DNA of 64,000 nt from Amia ocellicauda (GCF_036373705.1 NC_089858.1:36593137-36657136); one strand, 5' to 3'; numbered from the stretch's first letter, positions 1 through 12,333 are shown. The notes: generated by a model from the letters alone, not told the origin. Numbers and translations: made by a program.

Positions 1-481
1 GAGATGAGTGGTACCCGGTGGGGTCTTCTGCTGTTGTAGCCCATCCGCCTCAAGGTTGTAACGAGTGGTTATTTCAGTCAAAGTTGCTCTTCTATCAGCT
101 TGAATCAGTCGGCCCATTCTCCTCTGACCTCTAGCATCAACAAGGCATTTTCGCCCACAGGACTGCCGCATACTGGATGTTTTTCCCTTTTCACACCATT
201 CTTTGTAAACCCTAGAAATGGTTGTGCGTGAAAATCCCAGTAACTGAGCAGATTGTGAAATACTCAGACCGGCCCGTCTGGCACCAACAACCATGCCACG
301 CTCAAAATTGCTTAAATCACCTTTCTTTCCCATTCAAACATTCAGTTTGGAGTTCAGGAGATTGTCTTGACCAGGACCACACCCCTAAATGCATTGAAGT
401 AACTGCCATGTGATTGGTTGGTTAGATAATTGCATTAATGAGAAATTGAACAGGTGTTCCTAATAATACTTTAGGCGAGTG
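1..481 (-). mobile_element. Tc1/mariner-like element, end fragment cut by window edge
   Basis: Read on the minus strand, about 330-1 encodes the N-terminal helix-turn-helix part of a Tc1-like transposase, with recognisable stretches GLSISQSAQLLGFSRTTISRVY and, further on, DARGQRRMGRLIQADRRATL. The terminal part (about 420-481) ends in a TTAGGCGAGTG-like tip followed by a TA at 482-483, as expected for Tc1/mariner target sites. The catalytic part would lie left of the window. I saw no intact transposase frame; it is probably inactive. Confidence 0.7.
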
Positions 482-491
482 TACATATATA

Positions 492-1389
492 CACACCGAT
501 AAGCCATAACATTATGACCACCTGCCTAATATTGTGTAGGTCCCCCTTTTGCCACCAAAACAGCCCTGACCCGTAAGGCATGGACTCCACTAGACCTCTG
601 AAGGTGTGATGTGGTATCTGGCACCAAGACGTTAGCAGCAGATCCTTAAAGTCCTGTAAGTTGCCAGGTGGGGCCTCCATGGATCGGACTTGTTTGTCCA
701 GCACATCCCACAGATGCTCGATTGGATTGAGATCTGGGGAATTTGGAGGCCAAGTCAACACCTTGAACTCGTGATTCATCAGACCAGGCCACCTTCTTCC
801 ATTGCTCCGTGGTCCAGGTCTGATGCTCACGTGCCCATTGTAGGCGCTTTCGGCAGTGGACAGGGGTCAGCATGGGCACCCTGACTGGTCTGCGGCTACG
901 CAGCCCCATACGCAACAAACTGCGACGCACTGTGTGTTCTGACACCTTTCTATCAGAACCAGCATTCACTTTTTCAGCAATTTGAGCTACAGTAGCTCGT
1001 CTGTTGGATCGGACCACACGGGCCAGCCTTCGCTCCCCACGTGCATCAATGAGCCTTGGCCTCCCATGACCCTGTCGCCGGTTCACCGCTTTTCCTTCCT
1101 TGGACACTTTTGATAGGTACTGACCACTGCAGACCGGGAACACCCCACAAGAGCTGCAGTTTTGGAGATGCTCTGACCCAGTCGTCTAGCCATCACAATC
1201 TGGCCCTTGTCAAAGTCGCTCAGATCCTTACGCTGCCCATTTTTCTGCTTCTAACACATCAACTTTGAGGACAAAATGTTCACTTGCTGCCTAATATATC
1301 CCACCCACTGACAGGTGGCATGATAACGAGATTATCAGTGTAATTCACTTCACCTGTCAATGGTCATAATGTTATGACTGATCGGTGTG
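492..1389 (-). mobile_element. Tc1-like element, internally deleted, copy 1
   Basis: Inverted termini of the form CACACCGATaAGcCATAACATTATGACC are present at both ends and are flanked by TA dinucleotides (490-491 and 1390-1391), so the element is complete at 898 bp. Transposase remnants read on the minus strand. The first ATG (1240-1238) meets a stop after six codons. The N-terminal DNA-binding part is legible ([20 protein letters not shown]), as are the first catalytic Asp (WSDES) and the last acidic block ([18 protein letters not shown]). The central catalytic segment is missing, and WSDESR runs straight into the FKVLTWPP block near 765-780. The same junction occurs in copies at 3169-4055 and 42693-43577. 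Confidence 0.9.
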
Positions 1390-1391
1390 TA

Positions 1392-1661
1392 GTATATATG
1401 AAACGCGTAGATAACATTACATACGAGTTTCATGAATGCCTAGCATGCTGCAATTTCAGCAGGTGCAGCGCAGCGCCTCTAGTCTCAAAAACTAAATTGA
1501 AATCGCAATTGAGACCTCCTCATTGGTTAACGCTCGTCTAAAACCCGCCCACTGGTAAAATACCGTCTCGCTATTGGCTCATCTGCCACTCGCACTTCCT
1601 GTTATGACAGGACGTGCCTGCGCGCAATAACAAAGCCCGCATTGCTGTCCGCTCCCCGACG
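1392..1661 (+). promoter_or_regulatory. Putative promoter and 5' UTR of the sftpb-like gene
   Basis: This 270-bp stretch lies between a transposon end and the signal-peptide start codon. It carries two ATTGG motifs (inverted CCAAT boxes) at 1522-1526 and 1573-1577, about 140 and 85 bp before the ATG. No clear TATA box was seen close to the ATG. The complete Tc1 copy ends only about 270 bp upstream of the start codon. The promoter role is inferred from position. Confidence 0.4.
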
Positions 1662-4600
1662 ATGACAGCCCAGCTGGCCGTGATGTGCCTCTGCGCCGCG
1701 CTGAGCTCAGGTAAGGACACGGATCCAGACATCAGCTCCGGGGTTTCATTTCACAGAGTCATCCTGGCACACAATACATCTTTACAAAAACACAGTACGG
1801 CGTGTGTTGCCCGATGCCTTCATTAGATGAGATCGGGCGTCGCGGTGCGAGTGTCGCGTCCAGGACGGCAGCGCCGGCACCGACCGAGCCCGGCCACCCA
1901 CACCCGCAGGGCCGGCTCAGCGCACCGATGTGATTCAGTTGAATACATTGATTGGATCAGATTCAATTAGACCCTGCGCGACCGCTCGTGAAAATCAAGT
2001 CAAACATTCAGACTCCAGTTCAGTTTTTAAAGCGTGTTGTATATTCTAGTAATACCAGTGGAGATAGTGACGGTGCAGTTACTAATATCTAACGATCTGT
2101 CTATATATAATGCATTGTTAGATATTAGTACTTTAATATTACTACAGTAAATAAATTACAACCATATTCACCTCCAAAGTTTGTTTAAATTAACGCCATA
2201 TTTTAAAATTAAAATACTGCGATATATATGCCCTAAGGTTACAGCGCCATGCTATACACACAAAACACATCATTACACTATAGAATGATTAACAATAATA
2301 GCGAAGTGTTTTTAACCACATGCATGTTTGGAAATGTTTGCACAGTGAAGGATTTCAAGGTAACTGGAATAAAACTTGATTCTGAAATGTCAATATGCGA
2401 ATGGCAAATATCAGAACAAAACAACTGCATGCCTCATTCAACCTTGCATCATTGGAAGTATTCAACTTTTCCTTTTGGTGAAACCTTACCTTTAGACTTT
2501 TAATCACCTCTTTCAGAGAAACGGAATTCCCGGATTCATCCCGCTGTGGATTCTGGGATATATAGTGTATTGGAGGTTTCAATGAATTGCTCTCAATAGA
2601 AAGCGCCGCCGTGTTAAGACACTGCCATAATTAACTTCCAATCTCACACGATGGTTTAACTGAAAACAGCAACACTACTGTACATCCGACATAATTCTTA
2701 ATACCGACACTGTAGCTCAGTGTTCAGACAACACTTTCCCTCAACAACAATCCGCATAACGCCGATGATGACTTACCAAGATAATAACTGGTTATTTCCA
2801 GGCAGTTGCAGTGAATTATGGGAGTTCACACTAATTGCCGACCTGCTACAGTATTCTCCATCCCCAGATGCCGATTAGGCTGGGATCAGGGTTCATCGCG
2901 CAGCCGTAGACGGAGAGTATTCCCAACACTTATTCCCAATATTTGGAGTGATCCCAGGTGGCCATAGTTCAGAGGATACGTGTGATTGAGCAAATTGCTA
3001 TCGGTTCAAAATACAGCCAATTCAAATGTCATGTGCGGCGCTCTTAGTCTGAGGGAATTTAGGGGTTCCCCTTTTTAACAAAAACAAGTCATTGCCTTTG
3101 TACACATTGCCTTTAATGAATGTGCGTGCTAGTGTGTTAAATAATGTACTAGCTATATTAATTAATTACACCGATCAGTCATAACATTATGCCCACTGAC
3201 AGGTGAAGTGAATAACACTGATAATCTCGTTATCATGGCACCTGTCAGTGGGTGGGATATATTAGGCAGCAAGTGAACATTTTGTCCTCAAAGTTGATGT
3301 GTTAGAAGCAGGAAAAATGGGCAGCGTAAGGATCTGAGCGACTTTGACAAGGGCCAGATTGTGATGGCTAGACGACTGGGTCAGAGCATCTCCAAAACTG
3401 CAGCTCTTGTGGGGTGTTCCCGGTCTGCAGTGGTCAGTACCTATCAAAAGTGTCCAAGGAAGGAAAAGCGGTGAACCGGCGACAGGGTCATGGGCGGCCA
3501 AGGCTCATTGATGCACGTGGGGAGCGAAGGCTGGCCCGTGTGGTCCGATCCAACAGACGAGCTACTGTAGCTCAAATTGCTGAAAAAGTGAATGCTGGTT
3601 CTGATAGAAAGGTGTCAGAACACACAGTGCATTGCAGTTTGTTGCGTATGGGGCTGCGTAGCCGCAGACCAGTCAGGGTGCCCATGCTGACCCCTGTCCA
3701 CTGCTGAAAGCGCCTACAATGGGCACGTGAGCATCAGAACTGGACCACGGAGCAATGGAAGAAGGTGGCCTGGTCTGATGAATCACGAGTTCAAGGTGTT
3801 GACTTGGCCTCCAAATTCCCCAGATCTCAATCCGATCGAGCATCTGTGGGATGTGCTGGACAAACAAGTCCGATCCATGGAAGTCCCACCTCGCAACTTA
3901 AAGGATCTGCTGCTAACGTCTTGGTGCCAGATACCGCAGCACACCTTCAGAGGTCTAGTGGAGTCCATGCCTCGACGAGTCAGGGCTGTTTTGTTGGCAA
4001 AAGGGGGACCTACAAAATATTGGGCAGGTGGTCATAATGTTATGGCTGATCGGGGTATATTCCTGCTGTCACATAACATGCTTTCCCCTAAATCACGTTT
4101 TTGCCTTTCTCAGGATGATCAGTTTGACACCATTTAAGTCCCCATGTTATTAATATAATTATCTTATATAATTGACAGATACTACATTAAAAATGCTGTA
4201 ATTCACCAACATCATGCACATTATTATTTTTTGATGTTTTTCTACAGTGTGGGCACTTCAGCTAATCAATAAGCATGGAGTCATATTGCAGCTATTTCCT
4301 TTGGCTGCAATTTCCCTTGAGTTCAGCTGTAAGGTAAACCAGGAGAATTCTTAGCTCTTCAGCAGTGGGAGTGCAGAGAGAGCCCTACTTGCCCAGTACT
4401 GAATCTCAAAAGGAAGTTGGCATTTGCTCTGAACACCAGTTCCTATTCATTTAAATCATCGAGTTCCCTTCACCAAACAAATGTAATAAATATGAAGCTG
4501 CTGCTGATTTAAGGAGACCTGCAAGCACTAATAGATGCCAGCCCTCCAAGACCGCAGCTGGGATGCTGTGTCTGGGGGGGCAGAGGTGTTGATCTAACCT

Positions 4601-7600
4601 GTGTCATTGTCGCTCTGTCCCCCAGTGCTGGCAGGAGTTGTCCCACAGCGTGCCGGCTGTGCCCTGGGCCCAGAGTTCTGGTGCCAGGATGTCCGCAGCG
4701 CCCTACAGTGCGGCGCACTACAGCAGTGCACCCAAACCGTCTGGAAGAAGGACACCGGCACTGTGGTGAGCCAGTTCTAATTATTCACTCATCTGAAGCA
4801 ATTCCTGCCCTGTTCCCCTTTTACAAGTTAATGTGACTTAGAATATACCCTACTGGACGATGTGGCACCTGAACTGGATTTGAAGCACACTGGCCTAACC
4901 AGTACCAGTGTTATTGGGAGCAGAGAAGGTGTGGGAATGGGAAATGTACTATCTAAATTACTCCTGGAGAGCCACACTAATCACTTCAAGTGAACTTAAA
5001 CTGGTTGTTTAGCAGAGGCCTTTTTAGTTTTGCACAAATATGTACTTTGTTTTCTTTAGCTGCTGGATATACTGACCTGCATTCATTTAACTTCAATTAC
5101 TAGTCTTAAAACTCACTGATCAGGCAGTTGGGCTGCAAGTGTGTTATTGGCCACGAGGTCTGATCATTACAGAAGAGCCCTGGGGCCACGTGAAAGGAAA
5201 AAAAAAAGTTAGCATTTCGACTTTCAAACTTGAAATTTCGACCTTTAAAAAATAATTATTGACATAAAATATATACATTATTACAGCATAGAATGATTAA
5301 CAATAATAGCTAAGTATTTTTAACCACATGCATGTTTGGAAATGTTTGCACAGTGAAGGATTTCAAGGTAACTGGAATAAAACTATTGATTCTGAAATGT
5401 CAATATGCGAATGGCAAATATCAGAACAAAACAACTGCATGCCTCATTCAACCTTGCATCATTGGAAGTATTCAACTTTTCCTTTTGGTGAAACCTTACC
5501 TTTAGACTTTTAATCACCTCTTTCAGAGAAACGGAATTCCCGGATTCATCCCGCTGTGGATTCTGGGATATATAGTGTATTGGAGGTTTCAATGAATTGC
5601 TCTCAATAGAAAGCGCCGCCGTGTTAAGACACTGCCATAATTAACTTCCAATCTCACACGATGGTTTAACTGAAAACAGCAACACTACTGTACATCCGAC
5701 ATAATTCTTAATACCGACACTGTAGCTCAGTGTTCAGACAACACTTTCCCTCAACAACAATCCGCATAACGCCGATGATGACTTACCAAGATAATAACTG
5801 GTTATTTCCAGGCAGTTGCAGTGAATTATGGGAGTTCACACTAATTGCCGACCTGCTACAGTATTCTCCATCCCCAGATGCCGATTAGGCTGGGATCAGG
5901 GTTCATCGCGCAGCCGTAGACGGAGAGTATTCCCAACACACTCGTTTATTTGGAGTGATCCCAGGTGCCCATAGTTCAGAGGATACGTGTGATTGAGCAA
6001 ATTGCTATCGGTTCAAAATACAGCCAATTCAAATGTCATGTGCGGCGCTCTTAGTCTGAGGGAATTTAGGGGTTTTAAAAATAAATTTCAACATAAAATA
6101 ATGAAATTTTGACTCATGAACTCAAAAGTGTAAATAAACATGGCTCCTTTCTAGAGAGGAAAGACGGGCAACTATAAGGATGCAATACCATGGATTGCAT
6201 ATGTATAGCTTGAGATATGGAAATATATGACTAATAGTGAATGCTTCCATTCAGCTGACATGTTGACCACCAATTGTGATACCATATGGTTTTAGTTTGT
6301 CATATTGCAGTATTGCCGTCTTCGTAAACCGCGAGCTCACCTGAGTAGTGCACCCTGTGGATCAATTACATTTTGAATCTGTCTTATCGTACCCGGTGTC
6401 ACAATAAACCTCTTTGAATTGCATGTAGATGTAACCACCGATAACCCAGCATCTGTCCTGATTTCTCAATTTCATTTAGTATAAATCACAGTCCGAATAG
6501 GGTTTTCTCCTGTAAAGTCCAAGATTAGGCAATCTCTTATAAGTTACACAACTTTGAATAACACCATGACCATGCGCTAATATTGCCAGTATCTCCTTAT
6601 TACTAATCACAAGTCCAAAGTACAATCTTACAAGATCTGCTATTTGAAGCATTTTGTAGATTTTTGAGGCACAATGCATACACCTCACATACCCCTTACA
6701 CCTCAATGATCGGAGTTCTAAAGTGGCAATTTCGTTGTTTTTAAGTTGAAATTTTTTTTTTTAAACTGACAAATTCGTTTTTTAAAGTTTCTAGTTTACA
6801 AGTCGTCAATTCTATTTTTTTTCATTCACGTGGCCCCAGGGCTCCGTAGATCAGCCCCCAACTTCCCAAAAAATATATATATTGTGAGAAATTAGAGTAT
6901 TGATCAGTTCCTGAATTGAACTAATACAATAATCCAAATTGACTGATACATGCCTTTCTGTCTGTGTCTTGGGAAATCTGTAGACTTATAAAAACAGAAT
7001 TAATTGTGTGTACCAATGGCTTTTAACTGATGCCCTATTTTGGGGGTTGGGGGGTGGCAGATAGAGACCGTAATACAGGATTAGAGCAACGTAAATAGAT
7101 CTTGCTGTCAGTGTCACCAGGGAGCCAGCTTCTCACGTTAATGACTAATTTTGGTTCAGAAATACCCCCCCCTTGTCTCACAGTACTGGTGTTCGAGAGA
7201 AATCTCACTTCTGCTTTCCTGGGTTTTGTCTTTTTTTATTTTTTATAATGTAAAAAAATATATATATAATAATAATACTATGATGTTATTTTTATGAATC
7301 TTCTGAAACAGTGTACATGAGTTTCCAGCTCACAAAACACCAGACAGAGCTGTCACAGAAATGGTATCAACTAGCTCTGGGGTTTTGGACGCCCGGATCC
7401 TGCAGAGCCTAGATTCTTCTACTCCTCATTCCAGCTGAGCTATGTACTTACACAGAGTATGTGCCTAGTGTTTTTTCGGAGGTCTGTACTCACCAACTAT
7501 GTGAAATGCCCTCATACGGCCTGCAGGACTCCGGAGGACACAAGTTAGTCGTGCTACTCTTCAGTGTTCTTGTCTGGTTCTCCACGGGCTTAGACGTGTT

Positions 7601-8208
7601 GCAGGCCTCTATTAACCACCTGTCTCTGAAGACCTGGGAGGGAAAATGAAAAACAAAAAGACAGCAATGTCCCAAGTGTCTAATTTGTACAGTTACACCA
7701 TTTTAGAGCGGAGTTTAAACTACAGTTTGCCTGGAGCCCTGGGGTTTGGCGAGCCCTTGCTATCAGATAGTGCTGGGGAGAAATTTAAAGAAGTGTTGGA
7801 TGGGCTTTCCCCATCTCTCTCTTCCAGGGCAACGACAGCTGCAAGGACTGTGCCCAGATCTTCGAGCTGCTCCTGGACATGCTGTCGAATGCAGACACGC
7901 AGGTGGGTGTCGCCTGCTCGTGAACTGAGAGGCCTTCTGGTTTTCATTCAGGAAGGCCTCTTGGGCACCCCCGGGGTCAGGTGACTAAGAGGGTGGCTGT
8001 GGTGTAAAGTCACAAAAGACCAGAAATGTGACCAGTATGGACTCATATGGACCCAATACACTGACAAGGCTTTAGATTCTCTAGGACAGCTGTTTAAGAG
8101 TCACACCGAGCCAAGAACGAAGCGAGAGTGCCCTGGACATGGTGTCCAAAAAGAAAACCGCAATTTGTGTTTGCTGAACAGAAAGCAGAAGAGAGGAATA
8201 TGTATATT

Positions 8209-8241
<33 letters not shown>

Positions 8242-11200
8242 ATATATATATATAATATACTTTATTTGTGTCCTGTGGTTATTCGGATGCTTTTATCTGT
8301 TCTCACTGGTCCTCTTTCAGTTCCGACAGCACTGCGCTATATTAATACAGCCACAGCTACCTCCCCTCTGCTTCTGCGTTCTCTTCCTCTTCTGAAGGGG
8401 ACTGTTCCTCTTTCGGTTGCCCTCTTATCATTTAACAGTTCGCTGTGGCGCACCTGCCCTCTTTATTACCTGGCGGAGTCCCAGTCCAGTCCTGAAGATG
8501 TATATTCATCTGCAGGCCACGGCGAAAGCTCACATTCCTCAAGATTGTGTTAGCCAACTACCTGATTGGGTTAAACAATACAGAGCTTGGCTGAAGGCCC
8601 ATTTTGAGAATATGCCCCCTCACTAGCAGCAGAGCATATGTAGCAGCATCGAGAGTCACTTTGACAGCCTGCTATTTGATTCTTTCCACTCTTCCCTTCT
8701 CTATCCCTCCCAGGAGATTATCAAGGATACTCTGGAAGAGTTATGCAACCGCTTGCCCACTGCGGAGACCAGGGCCCAGTGCCTCAAACAGGTGGACACC
8801 AAGATACCCTTGGTCATCAACTTCCTGACCACTAAAGTCGTAGGTGTCCACTCGCCCTTCTGTCTCTTGTGTTCTTTAGCAACTGTGTGTGACCAAATAT
8901 GAACATAGTCCATACATTATCTCCGTGGCTGTGTGACAGTGATGCTAGGCCTTGGGTTGGTAAAGCGTATCTACAGCTGTCATTCATAGCTGTTGGCGTA
9001 TTCTCCTTCCTTTCCCTTACGCAGAACCCTGGCAGTGTATGTATCATGCTGGGAATTTGTCACATCCATTCGGAGACCAGGAATCTGGAGCTGCTGTCCA
9101 ATCAAATTGCAGATGATGAACTGCGCCACAGCCTTGTTCAGAAGGGCACAAGCTCAGAGGTGAGAGGGCACAGCACTTGCCCAAACATCACTTTTTTTTA
9201 AGCTATTCGGAAGCTCTCCCCCCCGCCACCCCCAAGAACGCCCACTCCACATCTCACACTATTCAAATCCATACCATTTGAATAGTACACTACTAGAATA
9301 CTAACAAAGAAAAATGTAGTCCTAACAGTCATCTTGCATTTAGTTTGTTGTTTCTATTTATGTACCTCTACTCTATTCAGTCATTTCCACCACATCTTAG
9401 GTTGGCTAACTTTTCATCGAGAGAAACAGGAAACCAATCGATACAGGTGTTGGTGTGTTGCTCTGACTGCGCCTCTGTGTTACAGGTGCAGATTACGCCC
9501 CAGTGCACTTTCTGTGTCCTCCTCATCAAGAAACTGGAGGACCTGCTGCCCAAGGACAGGACCGAGGTAAGATGCAAAAACCACACGCCTCCCACCGAGG
9601 TCTTCTTTAAGAACGCACTTAGAAAAGGGTTCCTCTCCACCCAACACCCCCAAATAAGGTGTGCCGCTAACGTGGCCTCGACCTGAGCAACCAAAACCGA
9701 GCGGGTTTGTGCCGAAAAAAGGCAGAAAAAAGCTAAATAAACTTTTACACTGTGGCTGGAGTAAAAATCATAGAAAGTAACTGCTCACAGTGACGTAAGC
9801 AGCTTCTGGAATAAGGTCTGCAGGTGTCGTGTTAATAATAAACCCGAGGGACTACTTTGTGACACACTTACTCAGAAACATCTGCTTGTACGCAAGAATG
9901 AACAAGAGATGAATCCACGCTCAGACCCTGGCCCTGCTCTCACATCACCTCTCTCTCCTCTCCCGTGTGCCTGGTGTCCCGTAGGAAGCCATTGTCCACC
10001 TGCTGGCAGAGGTCTGCACCCACCTGCCTGCAAAGTATGCCGAGGAGTGTCAGAACTTTGTGAACACCTATGGCAAGACTGTGCTGGAGTACCTGCTGGC
10101 CTCCATGGCTCCACACACCATCTGCTTCCTGCTGCACCTCTGCCTGACTGAGGAGAGCCCTGTTCTAGGCAAGTGAGGCGTTTGTTACGTGTGGAAAGCC
10201 CCAAGCATCTAATACAGAAAACTACTAATATTAATAAACAGTGCTGATAATTCTCCACATTTCTCACATTCTCACAGCCGCCGTGAGTGAGCCGGACTGC
10301 GAGGCCTGTCTGAGTGTGACCGCCTTGGCACAGATCACCCTGGGCACCAATGCCACCGAGGACCAGACCGCGGCCGTCATGGACACCGTGTGCCACTACT
10401 ACCCCTCTGCCATCCCTGCGGTCAGTGCACGGTCCTCAATGAAACATCAGCCACAAGGAACCTCACACTGGTCCTTTGGGCAATGGGACAAAACTGATCG
10501 GCTTGCTTAAGGCTTTGCAGCAGAGCTCCCCTTGGCAGCCAATCTGCGTGGACGTTTTATTGTATTTGGAAGCTGTTTCCAAAATACAGCACCGATTTGT
10601 TTGTTTTTTAATCACAATAAAATGAAACAAAAGTGAAATGTTTTTCATGAGCAAGGTAACGTTGTGCTTTTCTATTTCAGTGCAAGAACTTCACCGACGA
10701 GTACAAACCCAAGCTGCTGAAGGTGCTGGCGAAGCCGTGGGACACTCACACCATGTGCAGGGTGAGTGCGGTCTGTTCGCTGCCCAAACACAGGCCACCC
10801 TTCTGGATTCACAACTAGCAGGGCTCGAGCTGTACTGAAATTAACAACAAAGAGTGTGAGGAAGCAGTAGCAGTTGTGTTTTGAATGCACAGCAATGCTG
10901 AATTTGTGCCTGTATCTTGTACTGTAGTTAACTTAGGCTATTGTTGCTCAGCAAGACAGGTCATCTCACACAAAGTTATAAGGCAAATATTAAATAAATA
11001 AATACTAATAATCATTACAAAGCATTCCATTTAAACCTATGTTGGGCCTACTGCCAGGTAACATTTGCATGATCCTCCCACACAGGAAGTCCAGGCCTGC
11101 GCCACAGTGAAAAAGGTCCCCCTGCTTGGAGAAAACAAATGTACCTGGGGACCCTCCTACTGGTGCACCGATATGCATAGTGCCTCCCAGTGCAACGTGA

Positions 11201-11358
11201 GTCAGCAGCAGATGTCCGGACGTTGTTCATGTTGCGTTGTTTCATCTGCCCCCCTGCACGCGCACACACACACGCACCCACAGCCACTCTGAGTTCAATA
11301 TTCAAATATTTGTGTTTTCCAGGCGGTGGAGCATTGCCAGGCGCACGTGTGGAAGTAG
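1662..11358 (+). CDS. sftpb: Pulmonary surfactant-associated protein B-like saposin precursor (386 aa, 11 coding exons)
   Basis: Coding exons: 1662-1710, 4626-4765, 7828-7902, 8714-8839, 9025-9159, 9486-9566, 9985-10168, 10278-10420, 10681-10761, 11086-11196, 11323-11358; phases join without a break. The product has a signal peptide (1-19), a saposin-A domain (about 28-56), three saposin-B domains each with six cysteines (about 68-142, 182-255, 271-343) and a C-terminal saposin-A domain (355-386). N-glycosylation sequons are at N288 and N314. Saposin-B domains bind and disturb lipid membranes after proteolytic release in the secretory or lysosomal route. Three SapB units (prosaposin has four) and adjacency to usp39 and c2orf68, as in human, support SFTPB. 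The second domain lacks the extra cysteine of mammalian SP-B. Intron 7 uses a GC donor. A divergent prosaposin-like paralogue is the alternative. Confidence 0.88.
2270..3066. repeat. About 800-bp dispersed repeat, copy 1 (sftpb intron 1)
   Basis: This segment recurs in the same orientation at about 5277-6076, in intron 2 of the same gene. From about 2386 to 2930 I see no difference from the second copy; small differences occur near both ends. The two copies bracket sftpb exon 2. No coding capacity was recognised. It is probably an internal part of a non-autonomous transposon family, since copy 2 lies inside an element with terminal inverted repeats, but copy 1 shows no such ends. Confidence 0.85.
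3169..4055 (+). mobile_element. Tc1-like element, internally deleted, copy 2
   Basis: This is an 887-bp element in sftpb intron 1, with inverted ends (CACCGATCAGTCATAAC... and ...GTTATGGCTGATCGGGG) next to TA at 3167-3168 and 4056-4057. It is the same family as the copies at 492-1389 and 42693-43577. The ATG at 3317 stops after six codons, the central transposase core is deleted at the same point (about 3778-3800), and this copy has an additional in-frame TGA where the other copies have CGA (near 3704). It is inactive by itself; the intact ends could still be a substrate for a transposase supplied in trans. Confidence 0.9.
5161..6861. mobile_element. Non-autonomous DNA transposon with inverted ends (sftpb intron 2)
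   Basis: A perfect 20-base inverted repeat, GAGCCCTGGGGCCACGTGAA, is at 5175-5194 with its complement at 6825-6844. Weaker similarity extends outward (TGATCattAC versus TGATCtAC) and inward through T- and A-rich sequence. The target-site duplication could not be resolved, and the superfamily is unknown to me. The interior has no transposase and includes the second copy of the 800-bp repeat at about 5277-6076. The A/T-rich sequence just outside that unit is similar on both sides (near 5242-5272 and 6075-6103), so the unit may be a nested insertion. Confidence 0.65.
5277..6076. repeat. About 800-bp dispersed repeat, copy 2 (sftpb intron 2)
   Basis: Direct-orientation partner of 2270-3066. Most of the unit is base-for-base the same as copy 1. 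The differences I can see are around AATAATAGC, at ACTATTGATTC versus ACTTGATTC, and a replaced stretch near 5938-5972. It lies inside the TIR-bounded element at 5161-6861. Confidence 0.85.
8208..8262. repeat. TG / TATG / TA microsatellite
   Basis: A run of TG dinucleotides turns into TATG tetranucleotides and then TA repeats in sftpb intron 3. It produces long open frames of low-complexity sequence that are not genes. Confidence 0.9.
9258..9286. repeat. Short perfect inverted repeat (11-bp arms)
   Basis: ACTATTCAAAT at 9258-9268 and its exact complement at 9276-9286 are separated by seven bases in sftpb intron 5. It could form a small hairpin. No function can be assigned. Confidence 0.6.
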
Positions 11359-12333
11359 GCGCGGACAGCCTGCAGTGCCTGGACTCGGGGACCCTGCCAG
11401 CTCACAGTGCCACCCTTGGCTTCAACTGGCAGATATCTGCACCGACCCCTGCTATCCTTGTGGCAATTGTGTCCAGCGAACTGAAGACAACTATAGTGTG
11501 CTCTGTCTCTCTCCCTTTCCCTCTATCTTTCTCTCTTTCACTTACACTGCTGGTTTTGTGATTTTGTTTTTGTCCCCCGGCTGAAAAAATAAGCGACACT
11601 GGCAAATATGAGGGCAATCGGCATGGTGTGCTTGTCTGTTTACTTGCATTTTACTGGTGCCAAAAACTCACATTGAACTGAACCTTGAAAGATCCTAAAG
11701 GCAGACAGGATGGTCCTCTGTGTTTCATTGTGGTGCAACTGTCCAATCCACTTGTGCAACAGATAGGCAGTTTGTCCACAAGGCTAGGCTGGGCTCTGCA
11801 TGACAGAATGACCTGGTGTGTGCACCCAGCACTGTTTGACATCAGGGCTTTATTGAAAGAGCGGGATCTTGGCATAGGTCCCCTGCTTGTCTGTGGAATA
11901 GAACCAGGCTTTTAAAAGTTCTCCAGATTCACACTCCGGAGAAAAGAGCACAGCACCACAGTCCAGATATACAAATCAAAGAGCAGCCAGGGCCCTGCGC
12001 CGGAGATCACTGCAGGATTCTGTATGCAAACATACACAAACTCACGCACTCGTTCACACACACTCACTGAAGTGAATATTAGCCTGTCTGTACTCTCCCT
12101 CATTAATGTGGGTTACACTTTAAAGCCGCAGTGCGTTCATAGAAAGCAGGCCGAATCCAGTCCTCTCTCTGTCGCTTCCCTTTTTCTGGGCCGCCAGCAG
12201 CCATGCCTGAGCTGACTGAAGTGCCATTTCTGCTCTTCTCTCTACAAAACAGAATGTACTTTTCTCATTTTCCTCTCGCTCATGCACTACTAGAAGTCTG
12301 TTATGCCTTGATTTTGCTCAGTTAAAATTTTTA

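Noticed and set aside
3414-4137. Active Tc1 transposase gene
   Set aside because: The ATG frame stops after six codons, the central catalytic region is deleted and there is an additional stop.
8128-8553. Hydrophobic open frames around the microsatellite
   Set aside because: The frames are driven by the TG/TA repeat and lie in an sftpb intron without matching splice sites.
1662-11358. Prosaposin (psap) as the identity of the saposin gene
   Set aside because: Prosaposin has four saposin-B domains; this gene has three, and its neighbours usp39 and c2orf68 mark the SFTPB locus.
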